A stretch of 64,000 bases of DNA from Mycolicibacterium stellerae (GTDB lineage Bacteria > Actinomycetota > Actinomycetes > Mycobacteriales > Mycobacteriaceae), in contig NZ_RARC01000011.1 in the NCBI RefSeq assembly GCF_003719305.1, forward strand, positions 62,001-126,000. The letters run 5' to 3'. Of the stretch, positions 16,481 through 27,042 are shown one piece after another; position 1 is the stretch's first letter, and each line of letters starts with the position of its first letter. A program made the translations under genes and the position numbers. The notes under the pieces are model-generated. The model did no database searches, had not been told where the DNA came from, and was given only the letters and a program-made list of their open reading frames with translations.

Positions 16481-18277
16481 TCATTCCCCGGTGACGGATT
16501 GGGTGGGGGAGTGCAACCTCTCCAGCGTCTTGCCCTTGCCCAGATACATGTGCACACCGCAGGGCAGGCACGGGTCGAAGCTGCGCACCGTTCGCATGAT
16601 GTCGATGCCCTTGAAATTCTCCCGATTGTTTTCCTCGAAGATCGGCTGGCCCTGAACCGCGTCCTCGTACGGGCCGGGTGTGCCGTAGCTGTCGCGCGGA
16701 TTCGCATTCCACGGCGTCGGCGGATACGGATGGTAGTTCGCGATCTTGCCGTCGCGAATGACCATGTGGTGGCTGAGCACCCCGCGTACCGCCTCGGTGA
16801 ACCCGCAGCCGATACCGTCCTTGGGTACGTCGAACTTCTCCCAGGTCTTGGTGCGACCGGCGCGGATCTCCACGAGCGCCTTCTCGGCGAAATGAAGTGC
16901 GCATGCGGCGGCATAGGCCTGGAAGTACGTCCTGGCGCGATTGCGTTCGATCGTGTTGCTGCCGTACTGCGGCACCTTCCACTCGAGCGAAACCGGGCCT
17001 TTGAGAGCGGTTTTCGGCAGGTTGATCTGCACGCTGGTGCCGGTCGCCTTGACGTAACCGATGTCGACCAGGCCGGCGAGCGCGGTGGACCACAGCCGCG
17101 CCAGCGGACCGCCGCCGGTGTCCAGCGCCAGATGGTCTGTGCCGTCGAACCAGCGGGGCGACATGACCCAGCTGTAGTTCGAATCGAAGTCGCGCTTCTG
17201 CGGACGCGGGTTGGTGTGCTGGTTCCACGGATGACGACGGTCGATCGGGTTGCCGAGCGGATCGGTCTTGACGAACATCTCCTGGTCGGTCCAGTCGTCG
17301 TAATAGCTGTGCCCCAACAGGATTCGGATGCCGAGATTGATATCGACAAGCGAGTGGGTGTGCAACTTGCCGTCGACCACCACGCCTGGCGTGACGAACA
17401 TGGCGTTGCCCCACGCCTCCATGTCCTTGTATTCGAAGTTGCAGACCTCCGGGTCCTGGAACGAGCCCCAGCAGCCGAGCAGGGTGCGACGCAGCCCCAC
17501 CTGGTCGTAGCCGGGCAGCGCTTCATAGAAGAAGTCGAACAGATCGTCGTGCATCGGCACGACCTTCTTCATGAACTCCACGTAGCGCATCAGCCGGGAC
17601 ATGTAGTCGGTCATCAACTGGATGGTGGCGGTGGTGCCGATGCCGCCCGGGTACAGCGTCGACGGGTGGACGTGGCGGCCTTCCATCAGGCAGAACATCT
17701 CTCGTGTCCACCGGCTGACCACAAGCGCCTCCCGATAGAACTCGCCCGTGAACGGGTTGAGCGCGCGCATGATGTCGGCGATCGTCCTGTACCCGTGCGC
17801 GTCCGCATTCGGGGACTGGGTGTTCTCCGCCTTGGCCAGCACGCCGGGGTTGGTTTCGGACACCATCTTCTCGCAGTAGTCCACGCCGACCAGGTTCTCT
17901 TGGAAGATGTTGTGGTCGAACATGTATTCCGCGGCCTCGCCGAGGTTGACCAGCCACTCACCGAGGTGCGGCGGCTTCACGCCATAGGCCATGTTCTGCG
18001 CGTAGCAGGAGCAGGTGGCGTGATTGTCGCCGCAGATGCCGCAGATGCGGCTGGTGATGAAGTGGGCGTCGCGCGGATCCTTGCCCTTCATGAATATCGA
18101 GTAGCCGCGGAAGATCGACGACGTGCTGTGACACTCGACGACTTCCCTGTTCTCGAAGTCGATCTTGGTGTAGATGCCGAGGCTGCCGACTATTCGCGTG
18201 ATCGGATCCCACGCCATCTCGACGAGCTGGCCGGGGTCGCGCTTAACGTGGGAAGGCTCGGGAATGATCGTTGTCAT
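16481..18277 (-). CDS. hhyL: [NiFe]-hydrogenase large subunit, group 1h
   Basis: The 598-residue catalytic subunit holds the NiFe(CN)2CO centre that splits H2. The L1 motif RICGICGDNHATC places Cys79 and Cys82, and the L2 motif DPCLPCGVH places Cys570 and Cys573, so all four nickel ligands are present. These signatures and the small subunit's CxxD are typical of group 1h (actinobacterial high-affinity) enzymes such as M. smegmatis Hhy/Hyd2, which scavenge atmospheric H2 and feed the respiratory chain. A 22-residue tail follows His576 and should be cut off by the protease encoded at 12336-12818. The ATG at 18277 lies 91 bp after the small-subunit stop. Confidence 0.95.
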   Translation of the reverse strand: MTTIIPEPSHVKRDPGQLVEMAWDPITRIVGSLGIYTKIDFENREVVECHSTSSIFRGYSIFMKGKDPRDAHFITSRICGICGDNHATCSCYAQNMAYGVKPPHLGEWLVNLGEAAEYMFDHNIFQENLVGVDYCEKMVSETNPGVLAKAENTQSPNADAHGYRTIADIMRALNPFTGEFYREALVVSRWTREMFCLMEGRHVHPSTLYPGGIGTTATIQLMTDYMSRLMRYVEFMKKVVPMHDDLFDFFYEALPGYDQVGLRRTLLGCWGSFQDPEVCNFEYKDMEAWGNAMFVTPGVVVDGKLHTHSLVDINLGIRILLGHSYYDDWTDQEMFVKTDPLGNPIDRRHPWNQHTNPRPQKRDFDSNYSWVMSPRWFDGTDHLALDTGGGPLARLWSTALAGLVDIGYVKATGTSVQINLPKTALKGPVSLEWKVPQYGSNTIERNRARTYFQAYAAACALHFAEKALVEIRAGRTKTWEKFDVPKDGIGCGFTEAVRGVLSHHMVIRDGKIANYHPYPPTPWNANPRDSYGTPGPYEDAVQGQPIFEENNRENFKGIDIMRTVRSFDPCLPCGVHMYLGKGKTLERLHSPTQSVTGE

Positions 18278-18368
18278 CGAAATTCTCTCTTTTTAAGTGC
18301 AGTCCATTGCGTCATAGAGCTTTTCGCCATACCGGGCCATCGCCCGCGAGCGCGCCGGAGCGCCGCAC

Positions 18369-19424
18369 CTACCAGGTGCGGGTCGCGCCGGTTTCGAGTT
18401 TCTTGCCGGGGTGGCGCCACTTCGGCTCTTTGTCGAGAGTGCGCCCGGTGATCGCACGCAGCGGACGGATCAACGACCCGTACAGTCCCGACGCGGTCGA
18501 CGAGAGCGTCCCGCCTGGCGGCTCGTCCATGAACGGCATGAACTTGTCCGGGAAACCGGGCATCGTGCAGCCGATGCAGATTCCGCCCACGTTCGGGCAG
18601 CCGCCGATGCCGTTGATCCATCCCCGCTTGGGCACGTTGCACTTAACGACGGGGCCCCAACAGCCCAGTTTCACAATGCATTTCGGCGATCCGTACTCGG
18701 TGGCGAAGTCGCCCTGCTCGTAGTAGCCCGCCCGGTCGCAGCCTTCGTGCACGGTCGCGCCGAACAGCCACTTCGGCCGTAGCGCATCGTCGAGCGGAAT
18801 CATCGGCGCCTGCTCGGTGGCCATGTAGAGCAGATAGGTCAGCGTCTCGGCCATGTTGTCGGGATGGGCCGGGCAGCCCGGCACGCAGACGATCGGGATG
18901 CCGGCCTTGCTCTTCCAGTCCCACCCGAGATAGTCGGGAACCCCCATCGCTCCGGTCGGATTGCCTGCCATTGCGTGTATGCCGCCATAGGTTGCGCATG
19001 TTCCGACGGCGACGATCGCGGTGGCCTTCGGCGCGAGCCGGTCCAGCCATTCGCTCGTCGTCATCGGCTGCCCGGTTGCGGGGTCGTTGCCGAATCCGCA
19101 CCAGTAACCTTCGTCGTGGAGCTGCTCGTTGGGAATGGACCCCTCGACCACCAAAACGAACGGATCCAACTCTCCGCGCTCGGCCTTGAAGAACCATGCG
19201 AGGAAGTCGTCGGCACCCCCGTTTGGTCCGCATTCGAAATCGATAAGGGGCCAGTGCACGGCGATCTTCGGCAGGCCGGGGAGGGCGCCGAGCGCGATCT
19301 CCTCGATACTGGGTTGCGTGGCGGCAGTCAGCGCCACAGAATCGCCGTCACAACTCAAGCCCGCATTGATCCAGAGAACGTGAATCAGTGCTTCTTCCGC
19401 TTTGACTGCTGCCTCAGTTGGCAT
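18369..19424 (-). CDS. hhyS: [NiFe]-hydrogenase small subunit, group 1h
   Basis: The 351-residue electron-transfer subunit has three Fe-S sites. The proximal ligands are Cys25, Asp28, Cys143 and Cys184; the usual CxxC is CDGD, giving the 3Cys-1Asp pattern known for actinobacterial-type enzymes. His226, Cys229, Cys249 and Cys255 fit the distal cluster. Cys262, Cys283 and Cys286 fit the medial cluster, with Cys276 as possible fourth ligand. No Tat signal (RRxFxK) or C-terminal membrane anchor is present, so the enzyme stays on the cytoplasmic side. ATG 19424 begins MPTEAAVKAEE. It lies 89 bp downstream of hypB. Confidence 0.95.
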   Translation of the reverse strand: MPTEAAVKAEEALIHVLWINAGLSCDGDSVALTAATQPSIEEIALGALPGLPKIAVHWPLIDFECGPNGGADDFLAWFFKAERGELDPFVLVVEGSIPNEQLHDEGYWCGFGNDPATGQPMTTSEWLDRLAPKATAIVAVGTCATYGGIHAMAGNPTGAMGVPDYLGWDWKSKAGIPIVCVPGCPAHPDNMAETLTYLLYMATEQAPMIPLDDALRPKWLFGATVHEGCDRAGYYEQGDFATEYGSPKCIVKLGCWGPVVKCNVPKRGWINGIGGCPNVGGICIGCTMPGFPDKFMPFMDEPPGGTLSSTASGLYGSLIRPLRAITGRTLDKEPKWRHPGKKLETGATRTW

Positions 19425-19513
19425 GTGTCACAGCTTTCCGGGACCCGGGCTGGGGGCCCCAAATCGTCCGACGGACGTGTCGTGCCCGCGCCTACGAGCA
19501 CTACGTTCTGGGT

Positions 19514-20332
19514 TTACTCCGGCGGATTTGTCTTGTCAACGGAATCTGGTGACATACATATGTTTGCCGTTGCGCGTCCCTGCGAACCGATCCACTCGTA
19601 CCATGCCTGCACACCCTCACCGGTGGTCGCGGACAACGACAAGATATTTACGGCGGGGTTAACCGACCGGGCGTAGCCTGCACACTTCTCGAGATCGAAG
19701 TCGACGTACGGCAACAGGTCGATCTTGTTGATGATGACGAGCCCGGCCGCGGCGAACATGTGCGGATACTTGAGCGGCTTGTCGGCGCCCTCCGTCACGG
19801 AGATGACCACCACTTTGCTGCGCTCGCCCAAATCGAAGAGCGCCGGGCAGACCAGATTGCCGACGTTCTCGATGAACAGCACCGACCCGGATTCCGGTTC
19901 GAGCGCGTGCAGGGCGCGGTGCACCATGTCGGCGTCGAGGTGGCAGCCTGCGCCGGTGTTGACCTGGACGGCCCGCGCGCCCGCCGCGCGGATTCGTTCG
20001 GCGTCGAGCAATGTCTCCTGGTCGCCTTCGATGACCGTGACCGGCCGGTCGACCGCCAACTCGCGGATGGTGCGCTCGAGCAGGGTCGTCTTGCCCGCGC
20101 CCGGTGAACTGGTGACGTTGAGCGCGAGGACGCCGCGCTCGGCGAGCCAGCGCCGGTTCTGCTCGGCGAGCAGATCGTTCTTCTCGAGGACCTTCTGCTC
20201 GAGCGTGATCGTCTCGGTGTTGGTGTGCGGGTGGGTGTGGCCGCCGTCGTGGTGGTCGTGATCGTGATTGTGTTGGTGGCCTGCAACGGTGATGACGGCG
20301 CCGTCGGCGCCACAGCCGCATGTCGCACACAT
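19514..20332 (-). CDS. hypB: HypB, nickel-inserting GTPase
   Basis: The 272-residue SIMIBI GTPase delivers nickel to the large subunit with HypA. The N-terminus MCATCGCG carries the high-affinity nickel motif CxxCGC. It is followed by a His-rich stretch (about residues 19-36, with ten His) that can store nickel or zinc. The Walker A SSPGAGKTT, the metal/dimer region TGAGCHLD and the NKxD motif INKIDLL are intact. The start ATG 20332 lies 2 bp after the hypA stop. The track of gene order (hypA-hypB-small-large) fits M. smegmatis Hhy. Confidence 0.96.
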   Translation of the reverse strand: MCATCGCGADGAVITVAGHQHNHDHDHHDGGHTHPHTNTETITLEQKVLEKNDLLAEQNRRWLAERGVLALNVTSSPGAGKTTLLERTIRELAVDRPVTVIEGDQETLLDAERIRAAGARAVQVNTGAGCHLDADMVHRALHALEPESGSVLFIENVGNLVCPALFDLGERSKVVVISVTEGADKPLKYPHMFAAAGLVIINKIDLLPYVDFDLEKCAGYARSVNPAVNILSLSATTGEGVQAWYEWIGSQGRATANICMSPDSVDKTNPPE

Positions 20333-20334
20333 GG

Positions 20335-20664
20335 TCAGCTCACTTCCATCGAGAGGATCCGCAGGTCGCGGCCGGCCAGCACTTCGACATCGGCACTCCC
20401 GCATGGGCACAGCAGGATCAGGTCGTGTAACTCGAACTGTCGCTGGCAGGTGCGGCAGTGTGCCGCACCCGGTTGCATGTCGACATCGAGGTGGGCCCCG
20501 TCGGCCACCGTGCCCTGGGTGACCAGCTCGAAGCAGAACTGCATGGAATCGGGGACCACCGCGCACAACTCGCCGACCTCGAGCTTCACGCTGTGCACGC
20601 GTCGCCCCGCGGCATGCTCACACACCGCGTCGACAACACTCTGCGTGATCGCCATCTCGTGCAT
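20335..20664 (-). CDS. hypA: HypA, nickel metallochaperone
   Basis: The 109-residue HypA begins MHE, so the nickel ligand His2 and Glu3 are present. The zinc site has CRTC (about residues 70-73), but the second pair reads CPC (LLCPCGSAD), one residue shorter than the usual CxxC. It is the first gene of the hydrogenase operon and is divergent from recA across about 200 bp. Possible weak -10 (TATCGT, 20695-20700 on the minus strand) and -35 (CTGACG) sequences lie upstream with a long 19-bp spacer. I do not trust them enough to list separately. Confidence 0.92.
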   Translation of the reverse strand: MHEMAITQSVVDAVCEHAAGRRVHSVKLEVGELCAVVPDSMQFCFELVTQGTVADGAHLDVDMQPGAAHCRTCQRQFELHDLILLCPCGSADVEVLAGRDLRILSMEVS

Positions 20665-20746
20665 GTCTGTCCGCTCTGTCGAGCCCGTGACCCCACGATA
20701 GGCCGATTTTCCGTCGACCCGTCAGTGATCGGCGTGTCAGCTTGAA

Positions 20747-20762
20747 TCGAACAGGTGTTCGT
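20747..20762 (+). promoter_or_regulatory. LexA (SOS) box of recA
   Basis: TCGAAC-AGGT-GTTCGT matches the mycobacterial LexA operator TCGAAC-N4-GTTCGA at 11 of 12 defined positions. It lies 102 bp upstream of the recA ATG, in the position expected for the LexA-controlled recA promoter. Confidence 0.85.
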
Positions 20763-20791
20763 CTACTGTGGGCGACAGCGGAAACGACGAC

Positions 20792-20814
20792 TTGTCGGTA
20801 CCTACCTCTAACGT
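20792..20814 (+). promoter_or_regulatory. RecA-NDp (PafBC-type) promoter of recA
   Basis: TTGTCGGTA (20792-20800), an 8-bp spacer and TAACGT (20809-20814) match the RecA-NDp pattern TTGTCRGTG-N8-TAnnnT used for LexA-independent DNA-damage induction by PafBC. Only the ninth base differs. recA therefore has both known damage-response inputs. Confidence 0.75.
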
Positions 20815-20864
20815 CACGGCCAACCCGATCGAAAAACGATCACCACGAGGATGGAGACCCACCC

Positions 20865-22997
<2,133 letters not shown>

Positions 22998-23506
22998 GTC
23001 AGCTGAACTCTCCCGCGAGGAGCAGGCGCGGGCGCTTTGCCTGCGCCTGCTCACCGCGAGGGCACGCACCCGTGCCGAGTTGGCCGGCCAGCTCACCAAG
23101 CGCGGCTATCCCGAGGATGTCAGCACCCACGTGCTCGACCGGTTGGCAAATGTTGGCCTGATCGACGACGCCGACTTCGCCGAGCAGTGGGTGCGGTCGC
23201 GTCGGATGAACGCCGGAAAAGGGAAGCGCGCCTTGGCCGCCGAGCTCCGCACCAAGGGTGTCGACAACGAGGTGATCACCGCCGCGCTTGCCGACATCGA
23301 CGCAGGCGCAGAGCGCGAACGCGCCGAGCAACTGGTGCGCGACAAACTGCGTCGTGAACGGCTCGACGGTGACGATGACCAGAAGGTGATGCGCAGGCTG
23401 GTTGGCATGCTGGCCCGCCGCGGCTACCACCAGTCGATGGCGCTGGATGTGGTCACGGTGGAACTCGCCAACGAGCGGGAGCGCAGGGCCGTATAGCCCC
23501 GCTCTA

Positions 23507-23550
23507 TAGGGAAACACCCGATATTTTTCCGCACAGCAGCCGGATACGGT
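23507..23550 (+). promoter_or_regulatory. Shared composite element (copy A) before exported protein gene
   Basis: TAGGGAAACACCCGAT (23507-23522) is followed by TACGGT (23545-23550), starting 38 bp after the start of the element. The same arrangement occurs at 56498, 57143 and 58496, always with a 38-bp offset. The hexamer fits a -10 box (TAnnnT). The 16-bp element would then cover about -50 to -35, the place for an activator. The ATG is 63 bp downstream of the 16-bp element. Confidence 0.6.
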
Positions 23551-23585
23551 CTTCCCAGCTCTTTAACTGCAACGAGGGGAAGCCC

Positions 23586-24308
23586 ATGCATCTGCTACGT
23601 GACCGAAGGCTGCCGATGATCGCCACAGCTGCCGCTGCCCTGGCCGCCGGACTCCTCCAGTCGTCACCGGTGGCCAACGCGCTACCGCCGTTCCCACTGG
23701 CGCCGCTCAACTGCAGCGACTACATCTATCCGAGCTCGGCGTTCGAGTTCACGCAGGACAACAACATCCTCACCGCGTTCAACAACAACGGCAATCGGTT
23801 CGACGGCAGCGGCGCCAGCTACATCCAAACCAATGGCGCGGGCGGTGACACCAGGGGAACCTCGACCGGGGTGCGTAATGGACGCGACATCACCATCGAC
23901 GTCCAGTGGGCCAACGGCTTCAGCAGCCACGTCGTAGGAAGAATCGACGATGACCTCATCGCCCGCGGCACCATCACGAACAACCAAGGCGTAACCAACT
24001 CGTGGACCGGACTAGACAAATTCAAGTGCGTCCCGCCTCCGGCGGAACAGCCGAAGCCGGTGGACAATCCGAAGCCGGTCGAGAACAAGCCTGCTGAACT
24101 GACGGCAACGGTGACCCAGCAGTCCACGGTCTACGACGCCGCCGAAGGCACGGAATATAAGGATGGGGACGGCATCGACGTGTTTCTCGACCCGGGACCA
24201 GTGAAGCTCGTCGAACCCTGCAGCGACCAATGGTGCCACGTCTTCACCAACAAGGTTCCCGGGGGACAGGGCTGGATCTATCGGATCGGCTTCGTAACAG
24301 TGCCGTAG
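23586..24308 (+). CDS. Exported protein with N-terminal shared domain, Pro-rich linker and SH3-like end
   Basis: The 240-residue protein has a Sec signal peptide (MHLLRDRRLP then a hydrophobic stretch, likely cut after ANA, about residue 32). Residues 33-140 form a Gly/Asn-rich beta domain (FEFTQDN, ITIDVQWANGF, GRIDDD, Cys near 140). Then comes a repetitive linker, QPKPVDNPKPVENKP. The last 70 residues look like a bacterial SH3-type domain with CSDQWCHV and a GQGWIY turn. The same order occurs in the protein encoded at 58546-59250, and the first domain also at 56581 and 57231. The 3' end overlaps the convergent SDR gene by 31 bp. I do not recognise a function. Confidence 0.8.
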   Translation: MHLLRDRRLPMIATAAAALAAGLLQSSPVANALPPFPLAPLNCSDYIYPSSAFEFTQDNNILTAFNNNGNRFDGSGASYIQTNGAGGDTRGTSTGVRNGRDITIDVQWANGFSSHVVGRIDDDLIARGTITNNQGVTNSWTGLDKFKCVPPPAEQPKPVDNPKPVENKPAELTATVTQQSTVYDAAEGTEYKDGDGIDVFLDPGPVKLVEPCSDQWCHVFTNKVPGGQGWIYRIGFVTVP

Positions 24309-25129
24309 TCGGTCGACAGGCTGATCGATCGCCACTGCTCCTGGTCGCTGGCTGTGCGTTCGAGTTTGGCGGCCACATCGCTGACGGCATTGGCTCCCAG
24401 CTGAATTCGCTCGGGAAGCTCGTCGTAGCCTGCGAGGTCGACGATGACCTTGGCCGCCTTCACCGGGTCACCGTCCTGGCCATAGTTCGTGTCGGTCGCC
24501 CAACTGCGCGCCGCGCCTGCGGTGGCCGCGTAGTCGTCGACCTGTGTCTGCACCACCGAAAGGCTGCTGCCGTCAAGGAAATTCGTACGGAACGGTCCCG
24601 GCTCGATCGCCACCGACTTGATGCCAAGCGGCGCCAACTCGTGGGTCATGGCCTCTGATAGCGCCTCCACCGCGAACTTGGTGGCGGCATACACGCCCCA
24701 ACCTGGCCATGCGACGAACCCGCCCACCGAGGAGAGGTTCACCACCAGGCCCGACCGCGCGGCGCGCATATGCGGCAGGACCGCTCTGGTGACCGCCAGC
24801 AGACCGAACACATTGACGTCGAAGATCGCGCGAGCCTCCGCGTCGGAGGTCTCCTCGACCGCGCCAACCAGGCCGCGGCCCGCGTTGTTGACCAACACAT
24901 CGATACGGCCGAACCTCTCGATCGCAGCGTCCACGGCGGCACTGATCTGCGCGGGCACGCTGACGTCGAGTCCGACGGCGAGCAATCGGTCGCCGCCGTC
25001 GGGGAATGCGTCCAGTACGGGTTGCGGGCTGCGGGCGGTCGCGACCACGCTGTCACCGCGCGAAAGCGCCTCCCTGGTGATCTCGAGTCCGAAGCCGCGG
25101 GATGCGCCGGTGATGAACCACACTGTCAT
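24278..25129 (-). CDS. Short-chain dehydrogenase/reductase
   Basis: The 283-residue classical SDR has the cofactor motif TGASRGFG (about residues 7-14), NNAG, the catalytic Ser of NLSSVGG and YxxxK in VYAATKFAVE. The residues after the second strand (ARSP) favour NADP. The substrate is unknown. It resembles the SDRs often encoded opposite MmyB-like XRE regulators, as here, where the regulator starts 133 bp away. The regulator probably controls this gene. The 3' end overlaps the exported protein gene. Confidence 0.88.
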   Translation of the reverse strand: MTVWFITGASRGFGLEITREALSRGDSVVATARSPQPVLDAFPDGGDRLLAVGLDVSVPAQISAAVDAAIERFGRIDVLVNNAGRGLVGAVEETSDAEARAIFDVNVFGLLAVTRAVLPHMRAARSGLVVNLSSVGGFVAWPGWGVYAATKFAVEALSEAMTHELAPLGIKSVAIEPGPFRTNFLDGSSLSVVQTQVDDYAATAGAARSWATDTNYGQDGDPVKAAKVIVDLAGYDELPERIQLGANAVSDVAAKLERTASDQEQWRSISLSTDYGTVTKPIR

Positions 25130-25197
25130 GTCGAATCCTTTCGAAGCTCTGATGTCTTACACAACGCTGTTCGTGGGGTCTTCGACTCCAGAAATCC

Positions 25198-25211
25198 GGT
25201 CCAGCTGGACC
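25198..25211. promoter_or_regulatory. Perfect 14-bp palindrome between SDR and XRE-regulator genes
   Basis: GGTCCAGCTGGACC is its own reverse complement. It lies in the 133-bp divergent region, 51 bp before the regulator ATG and 68 bp before the SDR ATG. That makes it a candidate operator for the neighbouring regulator. Its function is inferred from position and symmetry only. Confidence 0.45.
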
Positions 25212-25262
25212 TAGGTCTGTGAGAACCAGGTTGGGGCCCTCGGCCGGGATGCGGGGGCGATA

Positions 25263-26096
25263 ATGGCCTGCGTGACGACCCGCGAGGACGAGCTGTCTGA
25301 ATTCTTGAAGTCGCGACGGGCGCGGCTGACGCCCGCCGACGTCGGCTTGGCGGTCGCACGCAACGGACGTCGCGTCGCAGGCCTGCGACGCGAGGAACTG
25401 GCCCAGTTGGCAGGCGTCAGCCCCGACTATTACGCCCGGCTCGAACAGGGCCGGGCCACCAATGTCTCCGAACAGGTGCTCGACGCGGTCGCAAGGGCGC
25501 TGCGCCTTGACGAGCTCGAGCGGCGCCACCTGTCGGACCTGGTCAAACCTGCGACGACGGCGACGGCAGATGGCCCCATCCGGGTGCGGCCCGCATTGCG
25601 CGCGATCATCGACGCGTTGGATCCGACTCCGGCAGTCCTGCACGGTCCGCGGATGGAGGTGCTCGCCATCAACCGGGCGGCCGCCCTGCTCATCTGCGAC
25701 TTCGACGCGATGCCCGAACCCGAACGCAACATGGTGCGGTGGATGTTCTCCGACCCGAGGGCGCGGCAGGTCTATCCGGACTGGCCGGACATCGCCGCGC
25801 AATTGGTCGCAATTCTGCGGGTAGCCGGTGGGAAGAACACCGCCGACGGACCTCTGGCCGAGCTCGTCGGCGAACTGTCAAGCGCGTCGCCGGACTTCGC
25901 CCGCTTCTGGTCAGACCGTGACCTGTTCCAGCACACCCACGGGCCCAAAAGGTTTCGCCACGAGGTGACCGGCACCTTCACGCTCAACTACGAAACTTTG
26001 CACCTGCCCGCTGATCCCGGATTGTCGCTGATCCTCTACAGCGCCGACCCCGGGTCTCCGTCGGAGGCCAAGCTGCGCGCACTCGTCGGCAGCTAG
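25263..26096 (+). CDS. MmyB-like XRE transcriptional regulator
   Basis: The 277-residue regulator has an N-terminal helix-turn-helix (VAGLRREELAQLAGVSPDYYARLEQGR, about residues 38-64) and a C-terminal MmyB/PAS-like ligand-binding domain (PAVLHGPRMEVLAINRAAALL, later RFRHEVTGTFTLNYETLHLP). Such proteins bind fatty-acid-like ligands and usually control a divergent oxidoreductase gene. Either ATG 25263 or GTG 25275 may be the start. It is convergent with gluD, the stops being 4 bp apart. Confidence 0.88.
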   Translation: MACVTTREDELSEFLKSRRARLTPADVGLAVARNGRRVAGLRREELAQLAGVSPDYYARLEQGRATNVSEQVLDAVARALRLDELERRHLSDLVKPATTATADGPIRVRPALRAIIDALDPTPAVLHGPRMEVLAINRAAALLICDFDAMPEPERNMVRWMFSDPRARQVYPDWPDIAAQLVAILRVAGGKNTADGPLAELVGELSSASPDFARFWSDRDLFQHTHGPKRFRHEVTGTFTLNYETLHLPADPGLSLILYSADPGSPSEAKLRALVGS

Positions 26097-26099
26097 CAT

Positions 26100-27014
26100 T
26101 CAGTAGGTGTGGGACTGGTCGCCCAGCGCGGCGAGTTTCACTTTCGCGCCCGGCGCGCCTTCCTGTTCGATCGATTCGGGATCCAACGGTGTCGGCGCCC
26201 GCCGGGATCGCCTCATTCGCCGTTCCAGCCACACGGCGAACCACGACAGGGCGAAGTTCACCGCGATCATCAGGGCCGCGACCACGATCAGGGCGGGAAT
26301 GTAGTTGCTGTACGCAGCACCGATGTTGGTGCCCTGCCTGACCGTCTCCAGGAACGTGATCTGGTAGCCGATCGCGGTGTCCTTCAGCACCACCACCATC
26401 TGCGAGATGAGCACCGGCAGCATCGACGTGATGGCCTGCGGCAGCAGAATGGTCCGCATGGTCTGACCCCAGGTCAGGCCAAGCGCGAAGGAAGCCTCCG
26501 ACTGGCCGCGGGGGAGCGCGTTGACACCTGCCCGCACGATCTCGGCGATGACGGCACCGTTGTAGAACGTGAGGCCGGCGATCACGCCTGCGAGCGCGAG
26601 TTGCTTCCCGGGGAAAAAGTCGTAGAGCGCGAAAAGGCCGAACGCGAACAGCATCATCACCAGCACCGGTACGGCGCGGAAGAACTCGACGAATACAGCG
26701 CACGGCCAGCGGATCAGGCCGTGCGAGGACATCCGGCCAATGCCCAACACGAAGCCGAGCAGCAGGGCCAGCACGATCGACACCGCGGCCGCCGCGAGGG
26801 TGCCCTGGACGCCGGGCAGGATGTAGGTCTTCCACAGGTTGGCGGTCAGGAACGGTTCCCACTTCGCCGCGGTGAGCTGACCCTTCGAGTTCAGCTTCGT
26901 GTACACCACCCAGGCGATCAGCAGCAGGACCGCCAGGGTGATGCCGGAGATCACCCGGTTGCGGACCCTGGCCCTCGGACCTGGGGCATCGAAGAGAACC
27001 GACGACCCGGTCAT
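26100..27014 (-). CDS. gluD: Glutamate ABC transporter permease GluD
   Basis: The 304-residue polar amino-acid permease has about five transmembrane segments, with the EAA loop (EASFALGLTWGQTMRTILLPQA) that contacts the ATPase. With GluC it forms the channel of the glutamate importer. ATG 27014 is preferred. A TTG at 27035 would add seven residues but has no better ribosome site. The C-terminal 35 residues are charged and cytoplasmic. It is the last gene of gluABCD, 28 bp after gluC. Confidence 0.9.
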   Translation of the reverse strand: MTGSSVLFDAPGPRARVRNRVISGITLAVLLLIAWVVYTKLNSKGQLTAAKWEPFLTANLWKTYILPGVQGTLAAAAVSIVLALLLGFVLGIGRMSSHGLIRWPCAVFVEFFRAVPVLVMMLFAFGLFALYDFFPGKQLALAGVIAGLTFYNGAVIAEIVRAGVNALPRGQSEASFALGLTWGQTMRTILLPQAITSMLPVLISQMVVVLKDTAIGYQITFLETVRQGTNIGAAYSNYIPALIVVAALMIAVNFALSWFAVWLERRMRRSRRAPTPLDPESIEQEGAPGAKVKLAALGDQSHTY

Positions 27015-27042
27015 GATGTTCCGTTCTTCGTGCAAACGCTCA

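Noticed and set aside
18278..18368. Separate promoter or gene between hhyS and hhyL
   Set aside because: The 91-bp gap holds no open frame with a ribosome site, and no -10/-35 pair is convincing.
16439..18451. Long plus-strand open frame (about 670 codons) opposite the hydrogenase large subunit
   Set aside because: The minus strand encodes HhyL with all catalytic motifs. Long antisense frames are expected in GC-rich DNA, and this one has no recognisable domain.
19425..19513. DosR box upstream of the hydrogenase structural genes
   Set aside because: No sequence resembling the DosR palindrome (GGGACT...AGTCCC) was found.
23523..23535. T-run (ATTTTTCC) after recX as an intrinsic terminator
   Set aside because: No GC-rich hairpin precedes it. 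The T-run is part of the promoter region of the next gene.
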